Positions 11,094 to 22,724 of a DNA stretch of 64,000 nt are shown piece by piece. The notes below the pieces were generated by a model. It saw only the letters and a program-made list of their open reading frames with translations. It searched no databases and had not been told where the DNA came from. This DNA comes from Arabidopsis thaliana. Lineage: Eukaryota; Streptophyta; Magnoliopsida; Brassicales; Brassicaceae. Within the stretch, counting starts at the first letter, position 1. The number at the start of each line of letters is the position of its first letter. The DNA lies in contig NC_003075.7 of the NCBI RefSeq assembly GCF_000001735.4, forward strand, positions 1,985,001 to 2,049,000. The letters run 5' to 3'. The position numbers and the translations under genes are program-made.

Positions 11094-12489
11094 GGTGACA
11101 TCCCTAGAAGCGATTTTAGTTTTATGATACTATAAATTGTTGTAGTATCGCTTTTGAAGATTTGTGCGTCTGTGTCTCTTAAATTGAATTGGTAAAAAAT
11201 CATCAAGGCTTTTTTTTGGTAAATGGGTATTAATCACAGATTTGAATAACAAGTTCTATGCAAGAGCATGTTTTAAAAGTCTGCATTAGAAGAAGGCACT
11301 TGGTAATGAATTGATTATATATGGAATGTCCTTGTATGTATCTTCGCCTAGCTAGTACCTAAATCCTCTGTATACGTTTTATAAGTATACCAAACTTCCT
11401 TTTTTCAGTTCCTTTCAGCCAATCCCTATTACGAAAGATAATGCGACTTATTTGTGTTAGTTATACAGACAAACCTAATGCATACTGGACATGGTAATTT
11501 ACGTGCAGACCAGCTTTTAAGAAATATGTGAGGGATTTAAGTGGTTATTATCTGGTATGGGATCAATTACAAAAAACTCCCTTTTTCTTTATGCCTTTGC
11601 TACAAGCACACATTTTCAATGTATTAACCGGAATAGGCATTTTTATTCCACTAAAAGGACATAGTTGTCCTTAATCACCTAAACCAGTTTTAATCTACTT
11701 AAATTCATCAACCGTACGTGTCTTCTCTCTCCTTGCGTTTCTCGATGGAGCATACACGGCGGAGATTTTACACGGCTTTGGAATTGTGATTTCCTTAGAT
11801 GAACAACACCATCTCTGCTAATCGATCAATCCTATAATTTTCTTTCTTCTCGTTCGAAACTCCGGCCAAGCGTTTCATGTATCTCCGATCTGATTCTAAA
11901 GCTTAAATGAAAAATGCAGTTTGAACCCAAACCGAACATCCTTTGAAAGTAATTTCCCCTTTTAATCTCCCATGTTACAAACCAAAGACCATTACTTTTC
12001 TGAAGCTTCAATGAAAAGTGATTTTCCTTTAGTTTAGAATGTTGATGAATTGGAGATTAATTGTTCCGATTTGTGTCTAAGACTAGAACCCTTGGGTTCT
12101 CTAGGCATTGTCTCTGGTTTAGATTCCTTTAAACAAAACTCGTTTAATTTGATTCATTGGATATTAGAGGAGATTGGTGGAGGAAAAGTTTGTGAATCGT
12201 TGGAGGCGAAGGAGAGTGATATTGATGAATTTGAAAGTATTGATGTTGATGGAGAGTGGATTAGGTGTTTCTAAAGCAAGTTCCGACGGTGGAAAGCGAG
12301 AACTCTGTTGCGCTACGAAGAAAACGATGAAGTGGTGCTGGTCTGTCATATTGGACTCGTTTCTTCTGTGGATTCGTTTCAAGTCTGGGTATCTCAAGAA
12401 GAAAGATTGAAGTGTTCAAAAGGTTTTCTAATTGTCTTCATAACCTTTCGATTCGTTTCAAGTTTGGTTTCTAAAGAAGAAAGATTGAG
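11094..12489. other. Spacer with an ~80-bp tandem duplication, no clear gene
   Basis: No recognisable protein. At about 12365-12510 two diverged copies of a segment that begins GATTCGTTTCAAGT and contains AGAAGAAAGATTGA lie in tandem. This lies directly upstream of the LINE ORF1 fragment and may be its 5' untranslated region. Confidence 0.4.
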
Positions 12490-12555
12490 GTGATTAAAAA
12501 GGTTTCCTGGGTGTTTCAGTGTTTACAGGGTTTTAGTTTAATCAAGAAAAAGGAT

Positions 12556-13075
12556 ATGAATATGGATCTGAACAAAGCTATACAAGAGTTGTCAATTTCA
12601 GATGATAAACCTCTTGTTCATCCAAATCAAGCTAAGTTATGTTCTTCTGAAAAGAATCATTGCAGTCTTATGGGTAGGTTCTTGAATCCTAGTAATCAAA
12701 GGATGTCTAATTGGATTTTAGACATGCCTAGAATTTGGAGATTAAATAATAGAGTCTATGAAGTGGCTTTATCTCAAGAAAGGTTTCAGTTTATTTTCAA
12801 ATCAGAAGATGATTTACTTGAAATCTTAAAGACAGGAGTTTGGACAAAAGATGACTGGTGTGTGCTCATGGATAAATGTATTGAAAGGCCTCAGGCTGAT
12901 TACCTAATGTTTCTTCCAACTTAGATTTGCCTCCGTAATATTCCGGTCAATTATTACACAGAGGAAACAATTAAGGAAACTGATAAGTGTGAAGGTAAGG
13001 TTTTACAGGTGCTTTTGACCCTTAAACGTCACATGCTCAAGATTATGTTCGAGTGAAAGTTCTACTTGATGTCGA
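12556..13075 (+). pseudogene. LINE ORF1-like (DUF4283) fragment
   Basis: The reading frame from 12556 (MNMDLNKAIQELSIS) carries a DUF4283 domain typical of plant LINE ORF1 (MGRFLNPSNQRMSNWI, PRIWRL, RFQFIFKSEDDLLEIL). A stop at 12922-12924 falls where the family has a tryptophan-type codon. The next domain continues past it as CLRNIPVNYYTEETIKE, and a frameshift near 13040 precedes VRVKVLLDVD. The sequence then switches abruptly to Athila-like DNA at about 13066-13075, at a TGTCGATCGACACT motif. The zinc-knuckle C-terminus and all of ORF2 are absent here. Confidence 0.7.
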
Positions 13076-13210
13076 TCGACACTGGGTCCGGACTGCACCA
13101 TATGAGGTGAGAATCCCGATGCAGCCTGAGTCTGCCTATGCCCCCCTATCCCTTATCCGAGGAAGCGTCGATCTAAGCAGGAGATTCATGCTACTAAGTG
13201 CACAGCCATC

Positions 13211-13900
13211 ATGGAGAAGATCCTCACTTCTCTTCCTAAGAATGTTTCTGAGACATCTTCTGCTCCACTCAATAGGTATGTCAAGCAACTTGTTGACAAT
13301 GGTATTAGCTCAGATGAAGCTAAATTGCTGACAAGGGACATCAGTGCAATCATGCTGCCTAAGGTTAAGAAAGAGAAGGCACAAAGAGTGGACATTGCTG
13401 AGTACATCCGCACCATCACTCTTGATCAGACCACTGAGAAGCTCCCGGATCCAGGTAGCTTTGTACTTGATTGCTCTATCTCCACAAGCAGGTTCAGCCG
13501 CTCTTTGTGTGACATGGTATCAAGTATCAACCTCATGCCTAAGTCTGTTGCAGAGAGATTAGGCATGACTAACTACATGCCGACTAGAATCACTCTCCTC
13601 TTTGCGGATCGTTCCAAATGCATCCCTGAAGGAATCCTTGAGGATGTTCCTGTTAAGGTTTGTAACTCCTTAATCCCTGCTGATTTTGTGGTCCTGGACT
13701 ACGATAAGGAACCCAAGGATCCTCTTACCCTTGGAAGAGCATTCCCAACTATAGTTGGTGTTAGGATTGATGTGAAGAAAGGTAGGATCTCTCTCAAAGT
13801 TTGTGATTTGGAGATGGAGTTTGGCATGGATGGTTCAGAGTTCACTAAGACTATCAATATCATTGCCTCTAGCACAGAAACACCTCCTCGGACTGCGTAG
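13211..13900 (+). pseudogene. Athila-type retropepsin region (229-aa frame)
   Basis: Open frame of 229 codons that covers the end of gag and the aspartic protease of an Athila/Tat-type Gypsy element. Visible landmarks are LPDPGSFVLDCSI, FSRSLCDMVSSINLMPKSVA and EPKDPLTLGRAF. In related proteins from this lineage the active-site stretch reads LCDLG-S-VNLMP; here the two residues after CD are Met-Val, so function is doubtful although Asp remains. The frame stops at 13898-13900 and the following DNA reads in another frame. Confidence 0.65.
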
Positions 13901-14400
13901 AATCCCCAGCCAGAGCCATAAACAACGCTCCCATCAGCTCAGCTCGCCAATGAGAGTTGCAGAGCAACAGTGTCGATCGACACCATCCCTCCTATTGATC
14001 GACACCCTCGGGATTCACAGACAGAGAATACTGCACATTCTCTTCAGCCCACACCTCTTGCGGCCCTCTGTGATAAGTTCTCTTCTATCTTTTCTCCTGC
14101 TTACCCATCGATTAATTCTTTAGATTCTTCGAAGTCTGCTTCACGAGATAACAAGCCTAGAGTTCTTCGAAAGTTTCTTTCTCCTGTTGTTCTTGCAGGA
14201 AACGAGGAGAGTGTCGATCGACATCACCATGAGTGTCGATCGACACTTGCAGCTGCCCCGACCAGATCAGTTTACGCACCGCCTTGGAAGGCGAGAAGGC
14301 AGCAACAATCTTCCATTATCCCACCACATCCTGAACTCCGCCAAGTCAAGCTATTGACTCAAAACAAGCGCTTAGTGGGAGGCAACCCACTGATTTGATT

Positions 14401-15290
14401 TTTCTTTTCCTTTCTTTTATTTTCTTTATTTTTGATTCATTTTTCCCGCCTTCTTCGGATTTGAATGCCACTGGAGACAGTGCCATTTTAGTCAGGGAGA
14501 GGTTCTTACTAATATTGCTTTTATTTATGATTCCTATTATTTTTTTGTTTTTGAGTTTATTGAGTCTCCCTTAAAAAAAAAAAAAAAAACTGTTTTTTTT
14601 AGTTTAGTTAGGAATCATGATCTATATTTCTCTTGATTATTGCCTGGTTGATGAGTGCTGCAGGTTCGACTCAATCCGACTATTGGAAAATCTAGATGGC
14701 AAACCAACAGACTTGAGGATATCCTAGTTTCCAACACAACCACTAAGGCTGGAGCTAATCTCACTGATCTTCCTTTTACCTCTTCGAACGGTTAGTATTC
14801 ATAGATCTTGACTCCTTGTTTATACCTGATATTGAGACCCATGTGATAAAGAAAAAGTGTTCCTCTCCCCTTATAAAAAGAAAAAGAAATGAGAGATTGA
14901 TAGGATTTTCAGATACTGTATAGAGGTAGGAATGTTTCCTATGACCCCATTATTATACATTATTTGGAATGATCAATTACAAAGTTTAGAAAAATACCGA
15001 GGGTGTCGATCCAGTATGCGAGTTCCCTTTTGTTTACTCTCTAAAAAGAATAAGTCTCGGAGAGAGAAAGAACACCAAAGAAAAAAAAATAATAATAAAA
15101 GAATGGTCGATTTATCATGGTATAGTACATGGATGAGTCTAGAAGGATCTTGAATGTTAGATTGTTTGATTAGACCCAGCGATGAAAGCCTGGTGGATAT
15201 AGTTGTGGAACTTAGGTTGGGAGTTCCTTTGTTTTCAAAACCTCTTCCACGGGTTCGACTTTTGTGTTGTGCTTGAGGGCAAGCAAAAGC
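14401..15290. other. Post-pol non-coding part of the Athila remnant
   Basis: No protein similarity recognised. It contains an A18 run near 14573-14590, purine-rich stretches and short frames without domain signals. It precedes the polypurine tract at about 15296. Confidence 0.4.
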
Positions 15291-16188
15291 TAAGTCTGGG
15301 GGAGTTTATATATCCCTATTTTAATTAATTTTATCTATGTTTTAGGGTTAGGATTTTGAGTCTTTATGTTATTTCTCGAGTCTTTTTAGTGTCTTTTTAG
15401 GTATTCTATGCAATGGGACAACAATGGAGATAAGGAGACATTTTAGAGAAAAAGCTAAGGAAAAGGAAGCTAAGCATGATTTTCGATCGACACCAGTTTC
15501 GGCCCAGCAAAGTCCATGACGCTTTCAAGTTTACAGAAGAAGAAATTTGCCCCAGAAGACTTCCCTATTTACATTATTAGACCCAGGACGTTTTATAAGG
15601 TTTTTATATATTGTTTTAGACCTAAGTTTCTTTTATCAAGTTCTTTGCAAATCCCTATTTTCAGAGATATAAGCTATTCATACCTTGTTCTTGAGAGATT
15701 CATTCAGTTCTTAATACAGTGAAGAGATCCCTTCTTTCCCCTATCTTATTTGCTGTGTTTATGCTTTCTATCTCAATTATGTTGTTTGTTTCATTCAATA
15801 TGTCTAAGTAGTTTGCTTGTTTGGAATAGGGTTTCTTATTAGGGATTCATATGGTTTAGTAGATCGCCCCCTGTTAAGTTATCTGTAGAATTTTTCATCT
15901 TTGATTATACTTAATGCTAGATCTAGAGTAATTAACTAGATATTGAATCCAGACCTAAGTTATACTTAATGCTAGATCTTGAATCTGCAGGGCAAAACAA
16001 AAGATAGTTTAAAATCAAGGTTGGACTTGGCTGAAATATGCAGCAGACCTGAGTTGCATGTTACACGAGATGGAAAATTACCGGTTTGAAATTCCACTTG
16101 TCTCCTGATGCAAAGAAGGAGTTGTTCTAGTGGGTTGTTGCTGAAGTGAAGTTCCTAGATGGATATGTGTCAAAAATTTCAAGATGCG

Positions 16189-16992
16189 TGTTGGGGTCGG
16201 ATTCCACCTAGGTAACCGAGCCGACCATGATTAACGCCTCGGAGATCTTGTTGAAGAACCATCCTGAGTCGGGCCTCAAAACACCTCGGGGATCATGTCG
16301 AGGAACCATCCCGAGGCGACAACAAGAACGCCTCGGAGCATCACCACAAAGGATTCCTCGACCCGGTCTTGAAGCGCCTCGGATGACAACCCAGAAAGTC
16401 ATCCCGAGGCGGGTCTTAAGACGCCTCGTGAGCGCATCATTCGACTAACAAGGTTCGAGCCGCTCAACCACAACCTGAGGGTCAGCTCAACCCGGCTCGG
16501 AGGAACATCGGGTCGGGACAGAACCTTCAAGAAATGACTTAACCAATATGAGATCGAACATACCATTTCCGAAAAACCCAGAAGAGATATTAGAGAATCT
16601 CCGAGGATATCACCAAATATAGGAGTTCCCAGAATCTTCGGAAGATAAAGACAAATCTCCTTCGCCAGCTCTAAGATAAGGAGAAATCTTCCGAGAATAT
16701 CGCGAGAAGCGATCTGATAACGCCCTATATAAAGAACTTCTGAGGACAAAGAAAAAGACACGCACAAAAACGCTCTCAACTTCAGGCTATCAAATACGCC
16801 CTGATTTTGAAGGCAAAACACTTATTTTCATATTTCTAAACACTTGTACGATCGAATCCTCATTATTTCAATAATATAACCAAGAACACCGTCCGCGGTA
16901 ATCAAGCTGTTGTTCTGTGAGAAACTCACAAAGATCCATTCTTTGAAGAAACCCTTAGTACAATTTCTCTTGTGCGAGTTTCGACTCTCACA
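16189..16992 (+). repeat. 5' LTR of the Tat element
   Basis: Starts TGTTGGGGTCGG and ends GACTCTCACA. The U3 part is built of short reiterated motifs around CGCCTCGG and GAACCATCC. A TATA box (TATATAAA, 16726-16733) marks the likely sense promoter, about 260 bp before the LTR end. Confidence 0.93.
16726..16733 (+). promoter_or_regulatory. TATA box in the 5' LTR
   Basis: TATATAAA lies in CGCCCTATATAAAGAAC. It is conserved in the 3' LTR at 25697-25704. Transcription of gag-pol would start about 30 bp downstream; the exact start is inference. Confidence 0.6.
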
Positions 16993-16993
16993 A

Positions 16994-17013
16994 TTTGGCG
17001 CTAGAAGGAGGGG
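16994..17013 (+). other. Primer-binding site of the Tat element
   Basis: TTTGGCGCTAGAAGGAGGGG follows the 5' LTR after a single spacer base. The TGGCGC start resembles sites used by Gypsy elements primed by a tRNA such as tRNA-Asp; the tRNA is not certain. The equivalent site of the second Tat element at 60637 reads TTTAGTGCTAAAAGGAGG. Confidence 0.6.
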
Positions 17014-17063
17014 ATTGAGATTTCTCTTACTTCCAGAACACAGAACCAACCAACCAATCCACA

Positions 17064-18715
17064 ATGGTCAACATTCGAATCCCCGGTAACACAGTTGACG
17101 TAGAGGGAAACCCGATCCCTCCAAACCAAACAGACGTTCCTGAAGCCACCGCTCCCGCGGTCCTAGCAGAATTGAGGAGCATGATGGCTCAACTTCAGAA
17201 GAAAGTAAACGATCAAGAACAGGCGAATCGGTCTTTGGCGCAACAACTCGAAGCAGCTACCTCCCAAGGACAGATCAGGACTACTCGTTTCGGCGCAAGG
17301 CATCTTCACGATCAACGAACAGCAGCAGATCTCAATCCAACATGGCTCGTGTTACACACACCTGGCAACACGATGAGGCCTATCCGCCGAACCGCACCGG
17401 AAATTGGAAGAGATCGAGCCGAGCCGGCAATCTTGGGGAATCGAGACACGAATCGAACAGAAGGAAACGATCCGCAGCTCCCTCCTCCCTGAGCAGAAAA
17501 TGTCGAGGCCAATCAGATCGGGGTCTCGGACGATGAAGATTCAAAAGAGAACGTTCGATGGGCTGAGGAGTACGCCAGAGAACAGGAAATAAGCGCTATC
17601 AAGCTCTCCCTAGCCAAGGCAGAAAACGAGATGAAGCTTGTGAGATCCCAAATGCATAACGCAGTCTCCTCGGCCCCGAACATCGATCGCATCCTGGAAG
17701 AGTCCCACAACACACCTTTCACACGCACGATCTCCAACACAATAATCTCAGATCCAGGAAAGCTAAGGATTGAATACTTCAGTGAATCCTCCGACCCGAA
17801 AGGACACTTAAAGTCATTCATAATCTCCGTGGCCCGAGCCAAGTTCAGACCCGACGAAAGAGACGCCGGTGTCTTTCACCTTTTCGTCGAACACTTGAAA
17901 GGACCAGCTTTGGATTGGTTCTCAAGACTCGAGGGAAATTCCGTGGACAGTTTTCAGGAGCTATCGACGCTCTTCCTAAAGCAATATTCGATGCTAATCG
18001 ATCCACGTCAGACGCCGATCTATGGTCATTATCTCAGCAGCCAAATGAGCCACTTCGAGACTTCCTCGCAAAATTCCGATCTACCCTAGCCAAAGTCGAA
18101 GGAATCAACGACGTAGCAGCTCTCTCTGCTCTGAAGAAAGCACTGTGCTACAAGTCCGAATTTCGGAAGGAGCTAAACTTGTCCAAGCCGCAGACAATCA
18201 GAGATGCCCTACACCGAGCCTCGGATTACGTTTCCCATGAAGAAGAAATGGAACTACTATCAAAAAGACATGAACCGCCTAAGCAAATGCCTCGTAGCGA
18301 TAAATCCCAATTCAGATCTCCGAACCACAAAAAGGGCGCTCAAGACGGGACATTCATTCACCATGAAGGACGAAATTTCTCTGAAGCCCACAATTACCAA
18401 GCTGATACACCCCGAGGCCGAGGACGAGGCCGCGGTCGAGGACGCGGGCGAGAATCCTACACTTGGACGAATGACCAACCCGCAAGAAACGAGCAGGAAT
18501 ACTGTGAGTTACACAAGAGTTACGGCCACCATACTTCCAGATGTCGTAGCCTCGGGGCAAAGTTGGCAGCAAAATTCCTAGTCGGAGAAATCGGTGGAGG
18601 CTTAACCATAGGGGACTTAGAAACGGAGAAGGCGAAAACCGAGCAGGTCTATGCTGTGGCCAATCCCGAGCAGGCGGCCCCCGCGGCGAATCTCGAAGGA
18701 TCTAAAAGAGGTTGA
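17064..18715 (+). pseudogene. Tat gag
   Basis: Capsid-type protein that would package the element RNA. It starts MVNIRIPGNTVDVEG at 17064, has a coiled-coil-like stretch (about 17180-17270), a stop at 17490-17492, a retrotransposon gag domain (EYFSESSDPKGHLKSF ... GPALDWFSRL ... about 17760-18130) and a frameshift near 18005 within that domain. Farther on come a Gly-Arg tract (18411-18455) and a zinc-knuckle variant YCELHKSYGHHTSRC (about 18500-18545). It ends at 18713-18715. The two breaks make it non-functional as one frame. Confidence 0.85.
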
Positions 18716-19560
18716 GGCAATCGCGAAGCAGATGACGATGAACCAGAAGCTGCTCGAGGAAGGATCTTCACAATTTTAGGAGATTCGGCTTTCTGTCAAG
18801 ACACGACGGCATCAATCAAAGCTTATCAAAGGAAGGCCGACTCAAATCATAACTGGACGCGGCCATTTAGCGGATCAGATGACGAAGTAACTTTTCATGA
18901 AAGCGATACCAACGGTTTGGATCGTCCGCACAACGATCCTTTAGTCATTACACTAACCATTGGTGATTTCAACGTCGAATGAGTTCTGGTCGACACCGGA
19001 AGCACACTGGACATCATTTTTCTGACAAGGCTACGAGAAATAAAGATCGACTTGACGCAAATTGTACCAACTCCGCGACCAGAACTGGACCATCAAGTTA
19101 CCAGTCCGAGAAACCACTATGACTCTCAGGACCATCAAGTTACCAGTCCGAGCCAAAGGGGTAACAAAAATTGTCGATTTTTCTGTTACCGACCAGCCGA
19201 CCGTTTACAACGCAATCATCGGCACACCGTGATTAAATCAATTCCGAGTTGTCGCTTCGACATATCATCTTTGCTTGAAATTTCCCACGAGCAGCGGCGT
19301 GAAAACCATCTGGGGAAACCAGAAAAATGCTCGAATCTGCTTCATGGCAGCACACAAGCTAAGGAACCCCGTCACAAAGTCAACGGCCGACGCGAATCGT
19401 AAGAAGGCTAAGCTTGGTCGAGCCGAAGAGAAAACAATTTCCGAGCAATTATAGCAGTTAAAGATCGGGGAGGCTCGGGAATCCACAAAATCAATCCCCA
19501 ATCCGGTAATCTCTATCTGCCTTGACGATGAAAAACCCGAGCGATGCGTAGAAATTGGCG
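18716..19560 (+). pseudogene. Tat aspartic protease region
   Basis: The reading continues in pieces past a stop into ITLTIGDFNVE, a stop at about 18979-18981, and VLVDTGSTLDII, which holds the retropepsin active-site triad DTGS near 18990. A 48-bp phrase around AACTGGACCATCAAGTTACCAG is duplicated in tandem at about 19083-19165, which further damages the region. Confidence 0.75.
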
Positions 19561-21110
19561 GAGATCTAGGAGAAGAATTAACAGCTGAACTCACCGCTTT
19601 CCTCAGAGAAAACGTCAATACATTCGCCTGGTCCCCAGAAGATTGGCCCGGAGTAAGTGTTGACATCGTATTACACGAGCTCAACATCGACCCAACGTTC
19701 AAACCTGTTACGCAGAAGAGGAGAAAATTGGGTCGGGAGTGAGCAGAAGCCGTGAAAGCCGAAATAGAGAAATTACTAAGGATCGACTCCATCACCGAGG
19801 CAAAATATCTCGATTGGCTCGCGAACCCGGTCGTAGTAAAAAAGAAAAACGGCAAATGGAGAGTCTGCGTAGATTTCACCGATTTTAACAAAGCTTGCCC
19901 GAAAGACAGCTTCCCATTACCGCTCATCGATCGCCTCGTAGAATCAACTTCTGGAAACAAGTTGCTATCATTCATGGACGCTTTCGCCGGTTACAACCAG
20001 ATCATGATGAACCCCGAGGATCAAGAAAAAACCGCATTCTACACGGAACAAGGCATCTTTTGCTACCGATCGGACTCAAAAACGCTGGGGCAACTTATCA
20101 ACGCTTCGTCAACAAAATCTTCGCATTACAGATCAAGAAGACAATAGAAGTTTACATGCTGGTGAAATCCATGGCAGAGGAAGAACACGTGTCCCATTTG
20201 CGCGAATGTTTCCAGCAGCTAAACCTCTACAACGTCAAACTCAATCCAGCCAAGTGCCGCTTCAGGGTAAGATCCGGAGAATTCCTCGGGTACCTAGTCA
20301 CGCACCGCGGCATCGAGGCGAATCCGAAGCAAATCGAGGCATTATTAGGAATGGCATCACCTCAGAACAAGCGAGAAGTACAGCGCCTAACCGAAAGAGT
20401 TGCGGCCCTCAACCGTTTCATCTCACGCTCAACCGACAAATGCTTGGCCTTTTACGATGTGCTTCGGGGAAACAAGAAATTCGAATGGACGACCCGATGC
20501 GGAGAAGCTTTTCAGGAACTCAAGAAGTATCTGGCAACACCACCTATCCTCGCAAAACCCGTAATCAGAGAACCACTATACTTGTATATCGCCGTATCAG
20601 ATACCGCAGTTAGCGGAGTGTTAATCCGAGAAGACAGAGGCGAACAGAAACCGATCTTTTACGTCTCACAGACATTCACCGGTGCGGAATCTTGCTACCC
20701 GCAAATGGAGAAACTCGCTTTAGCAGTCATAATGTCGGCTCGGAAACTGCGACCCTACTGTCAATCCCATTCCATCATAGTAATGGGATCCATGCCGCTC
20801 CGCGCCATCTTACACAGTCCAAGCCAATCAGGACGCCTAGCTAAATGGGCAATCAAACTCAGCGAGTATGACATCGAGTATCGGAACAAAACATGTGCAA
20901 AATCCCAGGTCCTAGCCGATTTTATCGTCAAACTGCCCTTTATGGAGGCCCGGGAAAATCCACTCGATACAACTTGGCTATTGCACGTAGACGGCTCGTC
21001 ATCAAAGCAAAGTTTGGGTGTAGGCATCCGCCTCACTTCGCCAACGGGAGAGGTTCTCGAGCAATCATTTAGACTTAACTTCGAAGGCACCAACAACGTG
21101 GCCGAATAAG
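19561..21110 (+). pseudogene. Tat reverse transcriptase and RNase H, catalytic loop deleted
   Basis: Reverse transcriptase begins near 19590 (FAWSPEDWPGV) and shows VVVKKKNGKWRVCVDF and LLSFMDAFAGYNQI with the first catalytic Asp. A frameshift lies near 20075, followed by GLKNAGATYQRFVN. The catalytic loop reads EVYMLVKS (20147-20170) where the family reads EVYVDDMLVKS, so exactly three codons (V-D-D) are missing. The thumb region and the first RNase H-like domain follow (PLYLYIAVSDTAVSGVLI, FYVSQTF). A stop at 21107-21109 interrupts the start of the second RNase H. Confidence 0.85.
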
Positions 21111-21420
21111 AAGCGCTCGTAGTCGGACTTAATTTAGCTCGGGGGCTAAAGATAGAGAAAATCCGAGCTTTTTGCGACTCACAGCTCGTCGCGAATCAGT
21201 TCAACGGAGAATATTCAGATCGGGACGAAAGAATGGAGGCCTACCTGACTCATGTACAAAATCTGGCAAAGAATTTCTAGGAATTCGAGTTAACAAGGAT
21301 CCCTCGTGGAGAGAATACATCGGTTGACGCCCTAGCCGCTCTAGCCTCGACATCTGACCCGAGCCTGAGAAGAGTCATCCCAGTAGATTTCAATGAAAAA
21401 CCAAGCATTGACCTTGGGAA
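20965..21420 (+). pseudogene. Second (plant-type) RNase H of the Tat pol
   Basis: WLLHVDGSSSKQSLGVGI begins a plant/archaeal-type RNase H domain, followed after stops by EALVVGLNLARGLKIEKI, FCDSQLVANQ and ADALAAL-like residues (SVDALAALAST near 21330). Stops occur at 21107-21109 and about 21279-21281. Two successive RNase H domains are a hallmark of the Tat lineage. Confidence 0.75.
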
Positions 21421-21589
21421 AGAGGAACACGTCCTCCCAATACAAATCGGCGCGGATCAAGACGACACTCCGGAAGACAGCCCAGACGACTGCAACTCAG
21501 AATGGATAGAACCCATCAAAAGCTATATATCCGAAGGAAAATTGCCCTCGGAAACTCAAAGCTCAGGCTGCACGTTTCGTTCTAGTAGA

Positions 21590-22724
21590 TGAAAAACTCT
21601 ACAAGTGGCGATTATCCGGACCCTTAATGACATGCGTTGAAGGAGAAGCGGTTTGCAAGATCATGAAAGAAATTCACGGTGGCTCGTGCGGAAATCATTC
21701 CAGGGGAAGAGCCTTAGCCATCAAAATAAAACGCCACGGATTCTTCTGGCCGACAATGATCAAAGACTGCGAAAAGTTTTCAAAACGATGCGAAAAATGT
21801 CAAAGGCACGCGCCAACAATCCATCAACCAGCCGAGCTCTTGTCATCAATCGCCTCGCCGTATCCATTCATGCGGTGGTCAATGGATATAATTGGACCTA
21901 TGCATCCCTCGAAGCAGAAAAAGTTAGTTCTCGTCTTGACCAATTATTTCTCCAAGTAGATAGAGGCCGAATCTTACGCCAGCATAAAGGACACTCAAAT
22001 CGAGAACTTCGTGTGGAAACATATCCTATGTCGCCACAGGATACCTTACGAGATCGTTACGGATAACGGCTCGCAATTTATATCAACCCGCTTCCAAGGC
22101 TTATGTGATAAATGGGGAATTCGACTTAGCAAGTCAACACCGCGATATTCCCAAGGAAACGGCCAAGCCGAGGCCGCTAACAAAACGATCCTCGATGGCT
22201 TGAAAAAATGGCTCGATGCTAAAAAGGGCTCGTGGTCCGACGAACTCGAGGGTGTTTTATGGTCGCATCGGACAACTCCTCGCCGAGCCACAAGAGAAAC
22301 CCCTTTCGTCTTAGTCTACGGAACGGAATGCGTAATTCCAGCCGAAATGATAGTACCGAGCCTACGTCGGAGTCTATCTCCCGAGAACAACCCCGATAAT
22401 ACTCACAGGCTCCTCGACGAACTCGATCTGATCGATGAACGAAGAGATTCAGCCTTGGTTCGCATACAAAACTATCAGAATGAAACGGCTCGGCATTACA
22501 ACTCACACGTCCGACAACAAAGATTCCATGAAGGAGATCGAATTCTCCGGAAAGTTTTTCAAAATACCGCCGAGCCAAACGCCAGGAAGCTCGGGACGAA
22601 CTGGGAAGGGCCATACTTAATCTCTAAGGTCATCCGACCCAGAGTATATGAGCTCGCCAACTTAAGCGGCAAAGCCGTTCTAAGATCCAGGAACGCAATG
22701 CACCTAAGGAAATACTACAACTAA
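21590..22724 (+). pseudogene. Tat integrase
   Basis: Integrase with a zinc-binding H-H-C-C module ([28 protein letters not shown]; about 21670-21810). The catalytic core has Asp in WSMDIIGP, Asp in VTDNGSQF and Glu in NGQAEAANK. The C-terminal part (RKVFQNTAEPNARKLGTNWEGPY) ends at 22722-22724. One stop at 21957-21959 sits where LTNYFSKWIEA would carry Trp; otherwise the frame is open from 21627. Confidence 0.88.

Larger units (their letters stand above)
13062..15497. repeat. Dispersed GTGTCGATCGACAC palindromes
   Basis: The perfect 14-bp palindrome GTGTCGATCGACAC, or 10-12 bp of it, occurs at about 13064, 13972, 14000, 14210, 14231 and 15483 within the Athila-like remnant. In the coding frames it reads as SVDRH, SIDT or CRST segments. 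I recall such repeats from Athila-type proteins of Brassicaceae. Confidence 0.7.
13076..15988 (+). mobile_element. Athila-like Gypsy remnant, internally deleted
   Basis: Joins a gag/protease region (to about 13900), a post-pol segment with GCGCTTAGTGGGAGGC (about 14370) and a 3' end with the polypurine tract CTAAGTCTGGGGGAG (about 15290-15304) followed by an LTR-like stretch (about 15305-15988). Reverse transcriptase, RNase H and integrase are missing. The right boundary is where CACTA coding sequence starts (about 15989). Inside the LTR-like part the phrase TTATACTTAATGCTAGATCT occurs twice (about 15903 and 15960). Confidence 0.65.

Noticed and set aside
13344-13562. Overlapping frames around the Athila protease (13053-13331, 13344-13562, 13803-14123)
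   Set aside because: They lie in other frames of the 13211-13900 protease frame and show no domain.
16399-16821. 140-codon - strand frame in the Tat 5' LTR (also at 25370-25792 in the 3' LTR)
   Set aside because: Present in both LTRs simply because they are copies; it overlaps the TATA region and has no recognisable domain.
22219-22614. Antisense frame of 131 codons inside the integrase
   Set aside because: Shadow of the strongly biased integrase frame; no introns or domain, unlike the antisense gene at 23364-24678.
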